A stretch of DNA of 6,675 nt, from assembly GCA_946626795.1 (NCBI GenBank), contig CAMOUZ010000065.1, positions 1 to 6,675 on the forward strand, given 5' to 3'. Numbering within the stretch: position 1 is the stretch's first letter; each line of letters opens with the position of its first letter. Below the pieces are notes generated by a model. The model searched no databases, had not been told where the DNA came from, and worked only from the letters and a program-made list of their open reading frames with translations. Shown piece by piece: positions 1 to 6,117 of the stretch. The DNA comes from an uncultured Clostridia bacterium (GTDB lineage: Bacteria > Bacillota > Clostridia > Christensenellales > CAG-1252). The position numbers were made by a program, and so were the translations under genes.

Positions 1-205
1 CGGGGAGCGTGCCCGTCTCGCTACCTGCGCCCACGCCGCCATTCAGACCGTAGGGCACGAGTTTTACGATGTTTTTGCCCCAAACGTCGGCGGTGGTCTG
101 CTTGATCTTTGCAAAGAGGGGGTTCACGCCGGTATTCAGCTGATCCGCCACCACGCCGAGATAAAGGGTCTTCAATGCGTTTTCCGCAGTAGATAATGTA
201 ACCAT
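1..205 (-). CDS. Major capsid protein, N-terminal part (gene runs off window)
   Basis: This is the start of the shell-forming protein of the virion. Only the first 68 codons lie in the window. They begin MVTLSTAENALKTLYLGVVA and contain a DVWGK segment near residues 44-48 and a glycine-rich YGLNGGVGAGSETGTLP stretch near residues 52-68. From memory, this layout is typical of the N-terminal arm of HK97-fold capsid proteins in phages of Clostridia. Its place directly after a scaffolding gene is where a capsid gene is expected. The ATG at 205 is preceded by a perfect AAAGGAGG (213-220) at 7-base spacing, and that site lies inside the last codons of the scaffold gene. The gap after the scaffold stop is one base, so the two genes are probably translationally coupled, which suits a protein made in hundreds of copies. 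The family assignment rests on context plus a short N-terminus. Confidence 0.85.
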   Translation of the reverse strand, partial: MVTLSTAENALKTLYLGVVADQLNTGVNPLFAKIKQTTADVWGKNIVKLVPYGLNGGVGAGSETGTLP

Positions 206-206
206 T

Positions 207-848
207 TTATATCCTCCTTTCTTTTATCATTTTTTCCGCCATGGCTCCCGCCTCCTCGATGCTTCTCGCCCGAGTCGGGGGTATGATCGCGGCGCTCCCG
301 CCATGCGGCAACGTCTTCGGAGCGCCGATGAGCGGAGAGAGTTCCCTGAGATAGTCCGCGATGACTCTATCGCGAATCTTGCCATTCGCAAAGACGTATT
401 TTTCAAGGAAGTCTCCGTCCTCTATTATGCTTTCAGGGCTTTTATAGCTCTTCGCGACAGCTTTTCCGAGGGCGATGTCGAGACAGCGATCTTCTTTCGC
501 CAGCTCGGGGTCGTCCTTCAAGACAGAGCTGATCTCTGCGGCGTATTCTTTTGCGATCGGATATTCTTCGACGAAGGCAGCCACCTTCTCTTCCCATTCT
601 TCCTTCGCATACAGAGGAGTTGATCCTGCCTGTCCGTCCTCCGACGGGGGCGTCTCACGCCTCGCTTCCGCTTCCTTCAACTGCTGACACTTTCTCGTGA
701 ATTCCGACTGTAATCGGTTGTACGCTTTAAGTAGCTCGTCACTATTCGCGAATTTGCCTACGGAGACGGTGCTTTCGTTATCCTTCGCCTCGCTTTCCGC
801 CGGGGCTTCTTCGGGCAAAATAGCCGTTTGTTCCATATTTTCCTGCAT
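207..848 (-). CDS. Capsid scaffolding protein
   Basis: This 213-residue protein probably acts as the internal scaffold that guides capsid assembly and is then removed. I see no enzyme motif. The sequence is highly charged and mostly helical. It has an acidic, alanine/glutamate-rich N-terminus (residues 1-28), then a probable coiled coil containing KFANSDELLKAYNRLQSEFT (about 32-66). A low-complexity linker (about 67-76) and a helical middle follow. Next comes a glycine/proline segment (GAPKTLPHGGSAAIIPPTRA, about 175-194). The gene ends in a short basic helix, IEEAGAMAEKMIKERRI, of the kind that binds capsid subunits in other scaffolds. Size, composition and position between portal and capsid all fit the family. 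Translation starts at ATG 848 behind AAAGGAGG (854-861), with an 18-base gap after the portal stop. No protease domain is visible, so it is not a protease-scaffold fusion. Confidence 0.82.
   Translation of the reverse strand: MQENMEQTAILPEEAPAESEAKDNESTVSVGKFANSDELLKAYNRLQSEFTRKCQQLKEAEARRETPPSEDGQAGSTPLYAKEEWEEKVAAFVEEYPIAKEYAAEISSVLKDDPELAKEDRCLDIALGKAVAKSYKSPESIIEDGDFLEKYVFANGKIRDRVIADYLRELSPLIGAPKTLPHGGSAAIIPPTRARSIEEAGAMAEKMIKERRI
213..220 (-). promoter_or_regulatory. Ribosome binding site of capsid gene, embedded in scaffold gene
   Basis: The perfect Shine-Dalgarno sequence AAAGGAGG lies 7 bases before the capsid ATG. It is formed by the Lys-Glu-Arg-Arg codons at the very end of the scaffold gene. 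The basic C-terminus of the scaffold and the high translation of the capsid are therefore encoded by the same bases. The site fixes the capsid start. Confidence 0.85.
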
Positions 849-866
849 AATATCCTCCTTTAATGC

Positions 867-2729
867 TTACGCATTCTTTTCCATGCTCTCGATGAGAGCC
901 TTTCTGCGCTTGTGCATACGGATATGCGCAAGCAATCTTTCTTTCGCGGCGGGATCGAGGGGATTCTCCCGCCCGATGATCGCCTTGATATGTTCTTGTA
1001 AGTGAAGGGCGTCGTCATCCACCTCTTCACATTCGATGTCGCCGTCTTTGACGGCCTCATTCTCTTCCTTCGCCCGTTTGAGATGGAGTTCGTCGAGATC
1101 GCGCGCGCTTTCCCAATTGCCGAAGCCGAGCATCTCCAAGACCTTCTGCTTATTCGCAGCGCTGAGCCTGCCTTTTTCATCGCCGAGGATGCCGAGTTCG
1201 AGGAGCTTGAAGACCATATTTCGTCTCGTGGACATCGTCTCCAAGATATCGCCCGTCGCGTCGAAGACCACGTCGTCGCTGCTGATGTCGTTGCGATCGA
1301 AATAACGGAGCTCGATCTCCCCATTCTCCCCCGCGATCCGCTTCATTCTCGCGCGAACGGCGAATTGCTTATAGAGGCGCAAGATCTGCTTCGCCACCTC
1401 CTTGATCGCGGCGCGCACTTCGCCTGCCGTGATCGTGAGGCGGGATTCGTCCTGCTCCATCAAAAGGGAGATCGCCGCGGCGCTCGTATTCGAGGAGGGC
1501 GCCTGCGAATATTTCATCAGGTCGCTCACTCCGCTGATGATGGTGAATTCGTCGAGGAGACGCTCCTCTTCTCTGACAAGCTCGGTCGGGACGCTCCCGA
1601 TTTCCAGCATCTCGGGCATCCTGCCCCCTTGGCGCACGATGAGCACCTTGCCCGGGGAGAGCCCTTCCTCTTCGAGGTTCTCGACGTCGAGACTGCCATC
1701 CTCCACGGCGAGCACCCCCATCGTCATACGATTCAAGTATTCGTGCTTCCTGTTTTTCACGGCGTTAAAGGCGCGCTGAATAGGGATCATCCGCTCCACG
1801 ATGGAGGTCCCGAAGAAACTCCCCGGGGCGATGATCGCCGTCTGCTTTGCGAAGGGATAGCCGCGATTTCCGTCCTCTTTATTGACGTACGGAAGCTTAT
1901 CGTCATAGACGACGGTATCCCCCGCCGAGATGATAAGCCTTCCCTCTGGATGATCCGCGCTCGGGAGCTCGTAACGCTCGATGACCATCGCGTGGTGATC
2001 CAAACATGCATTCGCCATCCCTTGCACGTACCCCGTATAGCCGAGTCCGCCGAGCGTCCTGCCGCCCGTGACGGCGAAACCCGTGATCTCCTCTTTGGGC
2101 ACGGTCACGCCCCAAACGTCTTTGATTTCCTCCACGGGATACGCCTTTGCGTGAATGATGCTTCGGCAGTCCTCCACCTGCATATTCGTCACGCTGTCGG
2201 GATAAATGTCGAAGGGCGAGACCACTTCGACGGAGACGTCGCCGTCGAAGACGTCGCCTTTATCCGTATGGGCGATCTTCTTGCCTTTTCGGGGGTCCCA
2301 GGTGATCTTATAGATCGCCGTTCCCGTGACTTCGCTCCACATACAAGCCTCCGACACGAGCTTCCTGAGATCTCTTTCATTGAAGACCGATTCGAGGATC
2401 TTCCCCGAGAAGAGCGCGGCGGCTCTGTCCGATTCGTCCGAGGTCATCGGGCGGACGGACATCCCGAGTTTGACGGCGGCGAGCTTTGCAATGCGGGTTT
2501 CGAGGACGGTCGCCGTGTGATTATACACTTCGCGCTGTTGCCAGAAATACTGCTTGCCGAAGTCCTCGATATTCCCGTTCTGCCCGATCTCGCAGTATTG
2601 ATTTCCCATCACATAATTCAGGTTCAATCTCCATTGCATTTCGAGGCTGCGTCTCTCCTCGCGGCGCTTTTCATAGTCCGCGCGAAGTTCCGCCGCCAAT
2701 GCGTCTTTTTCTCTTTTATCCGATTTCAT
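867..2729 (-). CDS. Portal protein (P22-like type)
   Basis: The portal is a dodecameric ring at one capsid vertex through which TerL pumps DNA and to which the neck and tail attach. The protein has 620 residues, longer than HK97-type portals and closer to the P22 type (about 725). The N-terminus (1-35) is charged and helical. NYVMGNQY near 38-45 and an aromatic patch (YFWQQREVYNHTATVLETRI, 61-80) follow. The core contains TGTAIYKITWD (135-145) and SPFDIYPD (171-178), patterns I recognise from P22-like portals. Long helices follow around the region containing RRNMVFKLLELGILGDEKGR, and a charged tail rich in acidic residues then His/Lys/Arg makes up about the last 65 residues, as in the portal crown. 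The start at 2729 has AAAGGAGAG upstream and overlaps the preceding zinc-ribbon gene by 14 bases. I infer the family from sequence pattern plus position between terminase and scaffold. Confidence 0.88.
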   Translation of the reverse strand: MKSDKREKDALAAELRADYEKRREERRSLEMQWRLNLNYVMGNQYCEIGQNGNIEDFGKQYFWQQREVYNHTATVLETRIAKLAAVKLGMSVRPMTSDESDRAAALFSGKILESVFNERDLRKLVSEACMWSEVTGTAIYKITWDPRKGKKIAHTDKGDVFDGDVSVEVVSPFDIYPDSVTNMQVEDCRSIIHAKAYPVEEIKDVWGVTVPKEEITGFAVTGGRTLGGLGYTGYVQGMANACLDHHAMVIERYELPSADHPEGRLIISAGDTVVYDDKLPYVNKEDGNRGYPFAKQTAIIAPGSFFGTSIVERMIPIQRAFNAVKNRKHEYLNRMTMGVLAVEDGSLDVENLEEEGLSPGKVLIVRQGGRMPEMLEIGSVPTELVREEERLLDEFTIISGVSDLMKYSQAPSSNTSAAAISLLMEQDESRLTITAGEVRAAIKEVAKQILRLYKQFAVRARMKRIAGENGEIELRYFDRNDISSDDVVFDATGDILETMSTRRNMVFKLLELGILGDEKGRLSAANKQKVLEMLGFGNWESARDLDELHLKRAKEENEAVKDGDIECEEVDDDALHLQEHIKAIIGRENPLDPAAKERLLAHIRMHKRRKALIESMEKNA

Positions 2730-2967
2730 TTTCTTCTCTCCTTTTTACGGCTTTTTTGATGACGTTATCCGGACTCTTGGGGACAAGCACCTTGCCGATC
2801 GCGGCATAGAGCTTCTCCAAGCAATCCTGACAAATATACGTCCCGCCTGCTTCGCGTCTCCAAGGGAGATGCGCCTTCTGCCCGCCCGAAGCGATGCTGT
2901 ATGCGGCACAGTTCTTACAAAGTCCCATATCACATCGGGCTTTCACGCTGAGTTTCATCAGTTCCAT
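2716..2967 (-). CDS. Small four-cysteine zinc-ribbon-like phage protein
   Basis: I do not recognise this 83-residue protein as a named family. It has two Cys-x2-Cys knuckles, CKNC at 17-20 and CQDC at 46-49, about 25 residues apart, plus a further Cys at 12. This spacing fits one structural zinc site of zinc-ribbon or treble-clef type. A basic, helical C-terminus (KSPDNVIKKAVKRREEN, 64-80) could bind nucleic acid or a partner protein. The ATG at 2967 was chosen because GGAGG (2977-2981) lies 9 bases upstream; the internal ATG at 2958 would be too far from it. The start lies inside the preceding gene (38-base overlap) and the end overlaps the portal start by 14 bases, so it is tightly coupled within the operon. 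A role in packaging or portal assembly is only a guess from position. Confidence 0.72.
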   Translation of the reverse strand: MELMKLSVKARCDMGLCKNCAAYSIASGGQKAHLPWRREAGGTYICQDCLEKLYAAIGKVLVPKSPDNVIKKAVKRREENEIG

Positions 2968-3217
2968 TTTCCATTTCCTCCAATACTTTCAAAAGTCTTG
3001 CTTTTTCACGCGCCAGCTCTTCGTCGCTCATGGATTCGAGACTCTCTCCCTCCGCAAGCTCGACATAAGCTTTCAGCGCGGCGATATCGGGCGGATAATG
3101 CTTGCTCGTGACTTTCTTTTTCACCACGTCGCCCTCGGGCGAATACTCCAAAGTCTTCTCCGTCACGGTATAGCCCACCGCCTTTTTATATAGGGAATGC
3201 AGTAATTTATCGTCCAT
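2930..3217 (-). CDS. 95-residue protein resembling terminase small-subunit C-terminal module
   Basis: This is a short protein encoded between TerL and portal. Residues 8-54 read SLYKKAVGYTVTEKTLEYSP, then a charged turn, then VVKKKVTSKHYPPDIAALKA and YVEL. The pattern 'KxAxGY-x(n)-KKxTxKHxPPDxxAxK' closely recalls the region after the helix-turn-helix in many phage terminase small subunits, which there ends in PPDxTAIxFWLKNR. The DNA-binding helix-turn-helix that would normally precede it is absent. Residues 62-84 (SMSDEELAREKARLLKVLEE and onward) form a probable amphipathic helix. The ATG at 3217 is preceded by GAGGAGGG about 4-5 bases upstream. The end overlaps the zinc-ribbon gene by 38 bases. 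No ordinary small terminase gene is seen upstream of TerL, so this could be a reduced partner of TerL. It could equally be an unrelated small structural protein. Confidence 0.7.
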   Translation of the reverse strand: MDDKLLHSLYKKAVGYTVTEKTLEYSPEGDVVKKKVTSKHYPPDIAALKAYVELAEGESLESMSDEELAREKARLLKVLEEMENGTDETQRESPM

Positions 3218-3232
3218 ACGCCCTCCTCGCCA

Positions 3233-3264
3233 AGAAAAAAGTCCTCTTGCGAAGACTTCTTTCT
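3233..3264 (-). terminator. Terminator-like hairpin directly after TerL
   Basis: Arms at 3254-3264 and 3233-3243 form an 11-base inverted repeat with one mismatch, around a 10-base loop. On the minus-strand RNA the stem is AGAAAGAAGUC/GACUUUUUUCU, so a run of six U follows the GAC foot of the stem. The repeat starts at the last base of the TerL stop codon and ends 15 bases before the next gene's start codon. It could act as a weak terminator, an attenuator or an RNA-processing site that lowers downstream RNA relative to TerL, or stabilises an end. The stem is A/U-rich, so strong termination is not assured. Confidence 0.4.
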
Positions 3265-4697
3265 CACATATTTCTTCTCATTCGTATGAGCTTATTTTTA
3301 TATCGCTCTTGCACGGTCTCCTCCCCTCGTCCCAAGCGGGGCGGCTGCGGCTTGCTCATCACGTAATAACGCAGTTCGTCCATCGCGTGATCGTCCTCTT
3401 TGACGGGCGCGTCTCCATTTCCCCAACGATATCCTTTTATCTCGCGAATCATATGCACGCAGTTTCGGAAGATCACGAGGCGGGGCGGACGGCCTTTCAG
3501 CCTGTCTTTCACCGCGGCGATCCCCGACCAAAGATCTTTATTCACTTTCGTGTCGCAGAGGATATCTTTCTCGTAAAAAAGATCTGCGACCGACTTTACG
3601 GAGGCAAGCGTCCTTTGATTCGCCGCCGAGTCGATGAGGCAACGGAGCCGCCCCTTGGCGTCCCTATGCCAGCCGAGTTCGTCCGCGATCTCCCGAATGC
3701 GGCGGGCATGATGGTCGATATCCTTCTCTCGCTCGTAATGCTCGGCGATGACATAGATATTCCCGTCGTAATCCACAGCGTAAAAATGCGCCGAAAGCGG
3801 GTTATGCAGCCCCGGATCCACGGAAATATTGTCATACCAATCGTGCGGCACCTCGAAAGGATCCACGACGTGCACGCTCTCCTCGAATTCCGGATAGACC
3901 AGCCCGCCTTCGTCCGAAAACTTGCCGTATCGACGGCTCTCCACGCTCTCCTTGTCGAAGGCATTGGTCAAAAGCTCGATCTCCTCTTTATCGAGATAAG
4001 GATTGTCCGCCCATTCCATCGTGATGGTCCAGATCTCGGGATTCTGCCGCTTATTCAGATAGATCTCGTCATAGACGAAGGTGCGCCCTTTTAAAGGGGT
4101 CATCGTCCCCCAGATCTCGCCGCGGCGATCCATCACGCGCATCAGACACTCCTCATAAACGTCCTGCGGGGGCTCCTCGTCGAACCATACGAAATCGAGG
4201 GAGGCGCCTTGAAATCGCTCCCTGCCTTGATCCGCGCTCTTGAAGCCGATGCGAGAGACGCCGCCCAGCGCGTTTTTCACCGTGATATAGTCGATGACGC
4301 CCCCTTCCGGACTGCTCTTTCTCCCCGACTGCATCGTCACATCCACGATCCTGTCGGGACGAAGATAGGAGAGGATTTTACTCTGCGAGACCTCGCGCTG
4401 GATCTCATAGGTCGGCGAGACCACCCAGCCGCAAACGTCCTTTCGATTCTTCCGATAGGGATGGATACCCAGCGCCCACCACACCGCCTCCACGGCGCCG
4501 CACTCCGTCTTCCCGCTTCTGTTTCCGCCGAAGACCCAACGATTCCGCTTCTGGCAGCGATGGAACGCCATCTGCTTTTCATGGACTTTTTCTTGATTGT
4601 ATTTGCCGAGTTTGTCATGTTCGGCGCGAAACGCCTGCACTTTCTCGATCTCCCCGATCCGCTTGATCAGCGTTTCGAGCTTTCCCTTTTTCTCCAT
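3264..4697 (-). CDS. terL: Terminase large subunit (DNA-packaging ATPase and nuclease)
   Basis: This is the motor that pumps phage DNA into the capsid and cuts it. The 477-residue length is normal for the family. The ATPase domain has Walker A GGNRSGKT at 57-64, Walker B FVWFDEEP at 169-176 (Asp173 and catalytic Glu174), and a coupling motif GTMTPLKG at 197-204. The RNase H-fold nuclease domain has its acidic metal ligands at Asp294 (SVDPG), Asp356 (LIDSAAN) and Asp436/Asp440 (DDHAMDELRYY). All key residues are present, so the protein should be active. The ATG at 4697 is preceded by AAAGGTGA at good spacing. It is the first gene of the assembly operon, with a 63-base gap to a divergent gene. 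A small hairpin in the leader touches its ribosome binding site. No small-subunit gene precedes it, which is unusual. Confidence 0.96.
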   Translation of the reverse strand: MEKKGKLETLIKRIGEIEKVQAFRAEHDKLGKYNQEKVHEKQMAFHRCQKRNRWVFGGNRSGKTECGAVEAVWWALGIHPYRKNRKDVCGWVVSPTYEIQREVSQSKILSYLRPDRIVDVTMQSGRKSSPEGGVIDYITVKNALGGVSRIGFKSADQGRERFQGASLDFVWFDEEPPQDVYEECLMRVMDRRGEIWGTMTPLKGRTFVYDEIYLNKRQNPEIWTITMEWADNPYLDKEEIELLTNAFDKESVESRRYGKFSDEGGLVYPEFEESVHVVDPFEVPHDWYDNISVDPGLHNPLSAHFYAVDYDGNIYVIAEHYEREKDIDHHARRIREIADELGWHRDAKGRLRCLIDSAANQRTLASVKSVADLFYEKDILCDTKVNKDLWSGIAAVKDRLKGRPPRLVIFRNCVHMIREIKGYRWGNGDAPVKEDDHAMDELRYYVMSKPQPPRLGRGEETVQERYKNKLIRMRRNM

Positions 4698-4707
4698 ATA
4701 TCGTCAC

Positions 4708-4724
4708 CTTTTTTCGGAAAAAAG
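4708..4724 (-). promoter_or_regulatory. Leader hairpin overlapping TerL ribosome binding site
   Basis: A perfect 7-base inverted repeat with a 3-base loop (CTTTTTT-CCG-AAAAAAG on the minus strand) lies just upstream of the TerL start. The 3' arm contains the A/G part of the AAAAAAGGTGA ribosome binding site, so folding would partly hide it. The stem has a single G-C pair and is weak. It could tune TerL translation or be incidental. Confidence 0.25.
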
Positions 4725-4748
4725 TACGTCGCACGCCCGAATATCGTG

Positions 4749-4758
4749 TATAATAGCA
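4749..4758. promoter_or_regulatory. Divergent promoter core with overlapping -10 elements
   Basis: The plus strand carries a perfect -10 hexamer TATAAT at 4749-4754. Its expected transcription start falls at about 4761, which is the ATG of the plus-strand gene. The minus strand carries an extended -10, TGCTATTAT, at 4758-4750. It would start transcription near 4743 and give TerL a leader of about 45 bases. No good -35 is seen for either direction. Because -10 motifs are nearly symmetrical, one site serving both directions is plausible and such promoters are known in bacteria. The assignment rests on motif match only. Confidence 0.45.
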
Positions 4759-4760
4759 CT

Positions 4761-5543
4761 ATGAAACGTACTTTTCTTGTCATTTTGGCGATCGTGATCG
4801 CGCTGACGTCTCTTTCCGTCCTCCCTTTCACCGCTCACGCGGAGGGAGAGCAATACCTCAAAGTGGGGAAAGACGACGTTTCTCTTTACGCCGATAAGCT
4901 CGTACCGGCGGCTCTTTTCACCATTCCCAAAACGTATTACGTAAAAGTGGTTACCCTCAATTACACGACGGAATACCACGTCGTGGAGTACAACGGCGTG
5001 CGCGGACTCGTCAAGATCTCGGACGTGGGGAGCGAGACCGTCTCCGACGTGCAAAACCCTTATTTCACTTCCCAGACCATCACGGCGCACGTCAATCCCT
5101 GCCTCTATACCTCGCCTTCTTTCTCCGCCGATACGGGGATCGCCGCAAACGGGCTCTCCCTCACCTATCTCGGAAAAATCAACGGCGACAAAGGCTCCTA
5201 CGGCAGCGCCGTTTGGTTCGCCGTGCTTTACGCCAATGAACTTTACTATCTCCACTGTTCGCTGACCAATAACCTCGAACTTTTGGAGAGCTCTTTCGCC
5301 CCCGTGCATCCGAACAGCGTGGTCACGGACGCGCCCGCCTCCGCCGAGGCGCAGGAGGAAGACGAGACGAAGCCCGAAAAATCTTTCGACGTCGTGCGCC
5401 TTCTGCTCATCATCGGAATGATCGTCCCCCTGCTCATCATCTTCGTCCTCCTTTTCCGTCCCCGCAAGCGCAGAAACACTACGCCGAGACGCGATCGTCG
5501 CCGCTATCCCGATGAGGATGACTACGACGATTACGACGACTGA
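4761..5543 (+). CDS. Exported, membrane-anchored protein with two SH3-like domains (candidate moron)
   Basis: I do not recognise this 260-residue protein by name. It has a clear signal peptide (1-27: MKR, a hydrophobic core, then AHA before the likely cut). Two extracellular segments follow, about 35-90 and 105-170. Each has the short-strand pattern of bacterial SH3-like domains: VSLYADK...VEYNGVRGLVKISDV, and CLYTSPSFSAD...LYYLHCSL. After them come an acidic, alanine-rich linker (about 186-208), one membrane helix (211-232), a basic stop-transfer segment (RPRKRR...RRDRRR, 233-249) and an acidic tail DEDDYDDYDD. It should be a single-pass protein facing the outside, perhaps contacting cell wall. 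It points against the phage genes, so it resembles a moron. The start at 4761 is set by the signal peptide; no ribosome binding site is visible, and a TATAAT six bases upstream suggests a leaderless mRNA. Its function is unknown. Confidence 0.85.
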   Translation: MKRTFLVILAIVIALTSLSVLPFTAHAEGEQYLKVGKDDVSLYADKLVPAALFTIPKTYYVKVVTLNYTTEYHVVEYNGVRGLVKISDVGSETVSDVQNPYFTSQTITAHVNPCLYTSPSFSADTGIAANGLSLTYLGKINGDKGSYGSAVWFAVLYANELYYLHCSLTNNLELLESSFAPVHPNSVVTDAPASAEAQEEDETKPEKSFDVVRLLLIIGMIVPLLIIFVLLFRPRKRRNTTPRRDRRRYPDEDDYDDYDD

Positions 5544-6060
5544 ACGCTCCAAGCGCCTCGGCTTTCATCTTTAAAAGAGCGCCGCGCATGCGCTCGTTTT
5601 CATCGTCTTCATCGATCACGCGTTTCAGCATCGAAAGAAAAAGCGGCTCGTTCCCGAATTCTTTCAGCAATCGTTTTTTATCAAACCCCATCTCTTCCAG
5701 ACGTCTCGTGAAGGCGCGCAATCCCACCTCCAAACGGCGATACACCGTGCGAAGGGGGACGCCCTTTTCCGCCGAGACGGTCGCCGCGCTCTTTTCTTTA
5801 AGGTATCGTTCGCGAAGAAGGGCGGTCACGGCGCTTCCGCCGATCCCCTCCTCCGTCAAGTATTTCATATTATATAATCCTATTTTCCGATTATTATATT
5901 TCATAATCTGTTCATATAAGCGCATCTGCTCCGAAGCGAAGATCGCGTAGAAGCCCTCCGAGGCGCATTTCTCCGCGGAGCGGCTCAGCGCGTCGTACAT
6001 ATCCTCGATATACGGATAGCATTCGAGAAGCGCCTTCGTCACCAAAAATCTATCTTCCAT
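5479..6060 (-). CDS. Sigma-like / ArpU-like helix-turn-helix regulator of phage genes
   Basis: This 193-residue protein is probably a DNA-binding activator of the packaging and capsid operon. Residues 1-75 are helical and unrecognised. Residues 76-120 (AVTALLRERYLKEKSAATVS, then AEKGVPLRTVYRRLEVGLRA) have the shape of a sigma-70 region 4 helix-turn-helix, in which 'VPLRTVYRRLEVGL' would be the recognition helix. ArpU-type late regulators and the Xpf factor of the PBSX prophage are built in a similar way and sit just upstream of terminase genes. The C-terminus is helical and charged, and its last 20-odd residues overlap the end of the opposing gene. The ATG at 6060 was chosen because GGAGGG (6065-6070) lies 4 bases upstream. 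An upstream ATG at 6129 lies between the predicted -10 and -35. A strong promoter with an SOS-like operator precedes it. The regulatory role is inferred. Confidence 0.75.
   Translation of the reverse strand: MEDRFLVTKALLECYPYIEDMYDALSRSAEKCASEGFYAIFASEQMRLYEQIMKYNNRKIGLYNMKYLTEEGIGGSAVTALLRERYLKEKSAATVSAEKGVPLRTVYRRLEVGLRAFTRRLEEMGFDKKRLLKEFGNEPLFLSMLKRVIDEDDENERMRGALLKMKAEALGAFSRRNRRSHPHRDSGDDRVSA
5577..5600 (+). terminator. Possible terminator of the plus-strand membrane-protein gene
   Basis: The inverted repeat GAGCGC (5577-5582) / GCGCTC (5590-5595) has a 7-base spacer and is followed by GTTTT. It lies 34 bases after the stop of the membrane-protein gene and inside the coding region of the opposing regulator. 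The stem is G/C-rich but only 6 base pairs, and the T run is short, so termination may be partial. Confidence 0.3.
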
Positions 6061-6064
6061 TCTA

Positions 6065-6070
6065 CCCTCC
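6065..6070 (-). promoter_or_regulatory. Ribosome binding site deciding the regulator start
   Basis: GGAGGG lies 4 bases before the ATG at 6060 on the minus strand. No comparable site precedes the alternative in-frame ATG at 6129, so this site supports the shorter, 193-residue protein. Confidence 0.7.
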
Positions 6071-6096
6071 GAACTGTTTTTTGGTTTTGAGTAATA

Positions 6097-6110
6097 CGAA
6101 CATATGTTCA
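6097..6110 (-). promoter_or_regulatory. LexA/SOS-box-like operator
   Basis: The plus-strand sequence CGAACATATGTTCA contains the perfect 12-base palindrome GAACATATGTTC (6098-6109). It matches the Bacillus-type LexA (DinR) consensus CGAACRNRYGTTYC at every position but the last. It lies just downstream of the -10 element of the regulator promoter, over the expected transcription start (about 6111) and first transcribed bases, where a bound repressor would block transcription. LexA itself is not encoded here, so binding is inferred from the motif. A phage repressor with a similar site is the alternative. Confidence 0.7.
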
Positions 6111-6117
6111 CATACAC

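Noticed and set aside
1002..2759. A 585-codon open frame on the plus strand
   Set aside because: It is antisense to the portal gene over its whole length. The translation is rich in His, Arg and Asp with no recognisable domain, and it has no ribosome binding site. The portal reading on the minus strand is far better supported.
3309..4094. A 261-codon open frame on the plus strand
   Set aside because: It lies antisense to the terminase gene, which has all its catalytic motifs. The frame has a His/Arg/Ile-rich shadow composition and no family resemblance.
4209..4760. A 184-codon upstream extension of the membrane-protein gene
   Set aside because: This part is antisense to TerL. The downstream ATG at 4761 starts a textbook signal peptide, which must be at the N-terminus to work, and a -10 element lies just before it.
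4704..5552. A 282-codon open frame on the minus strand
   Set aside because: It mirrors the membrane-protein gene and has a Val/Arg/Glu/Asp-rich shadow composition without domain features. The plus-strand reading has a signal peptide and membrane helix in the right places.
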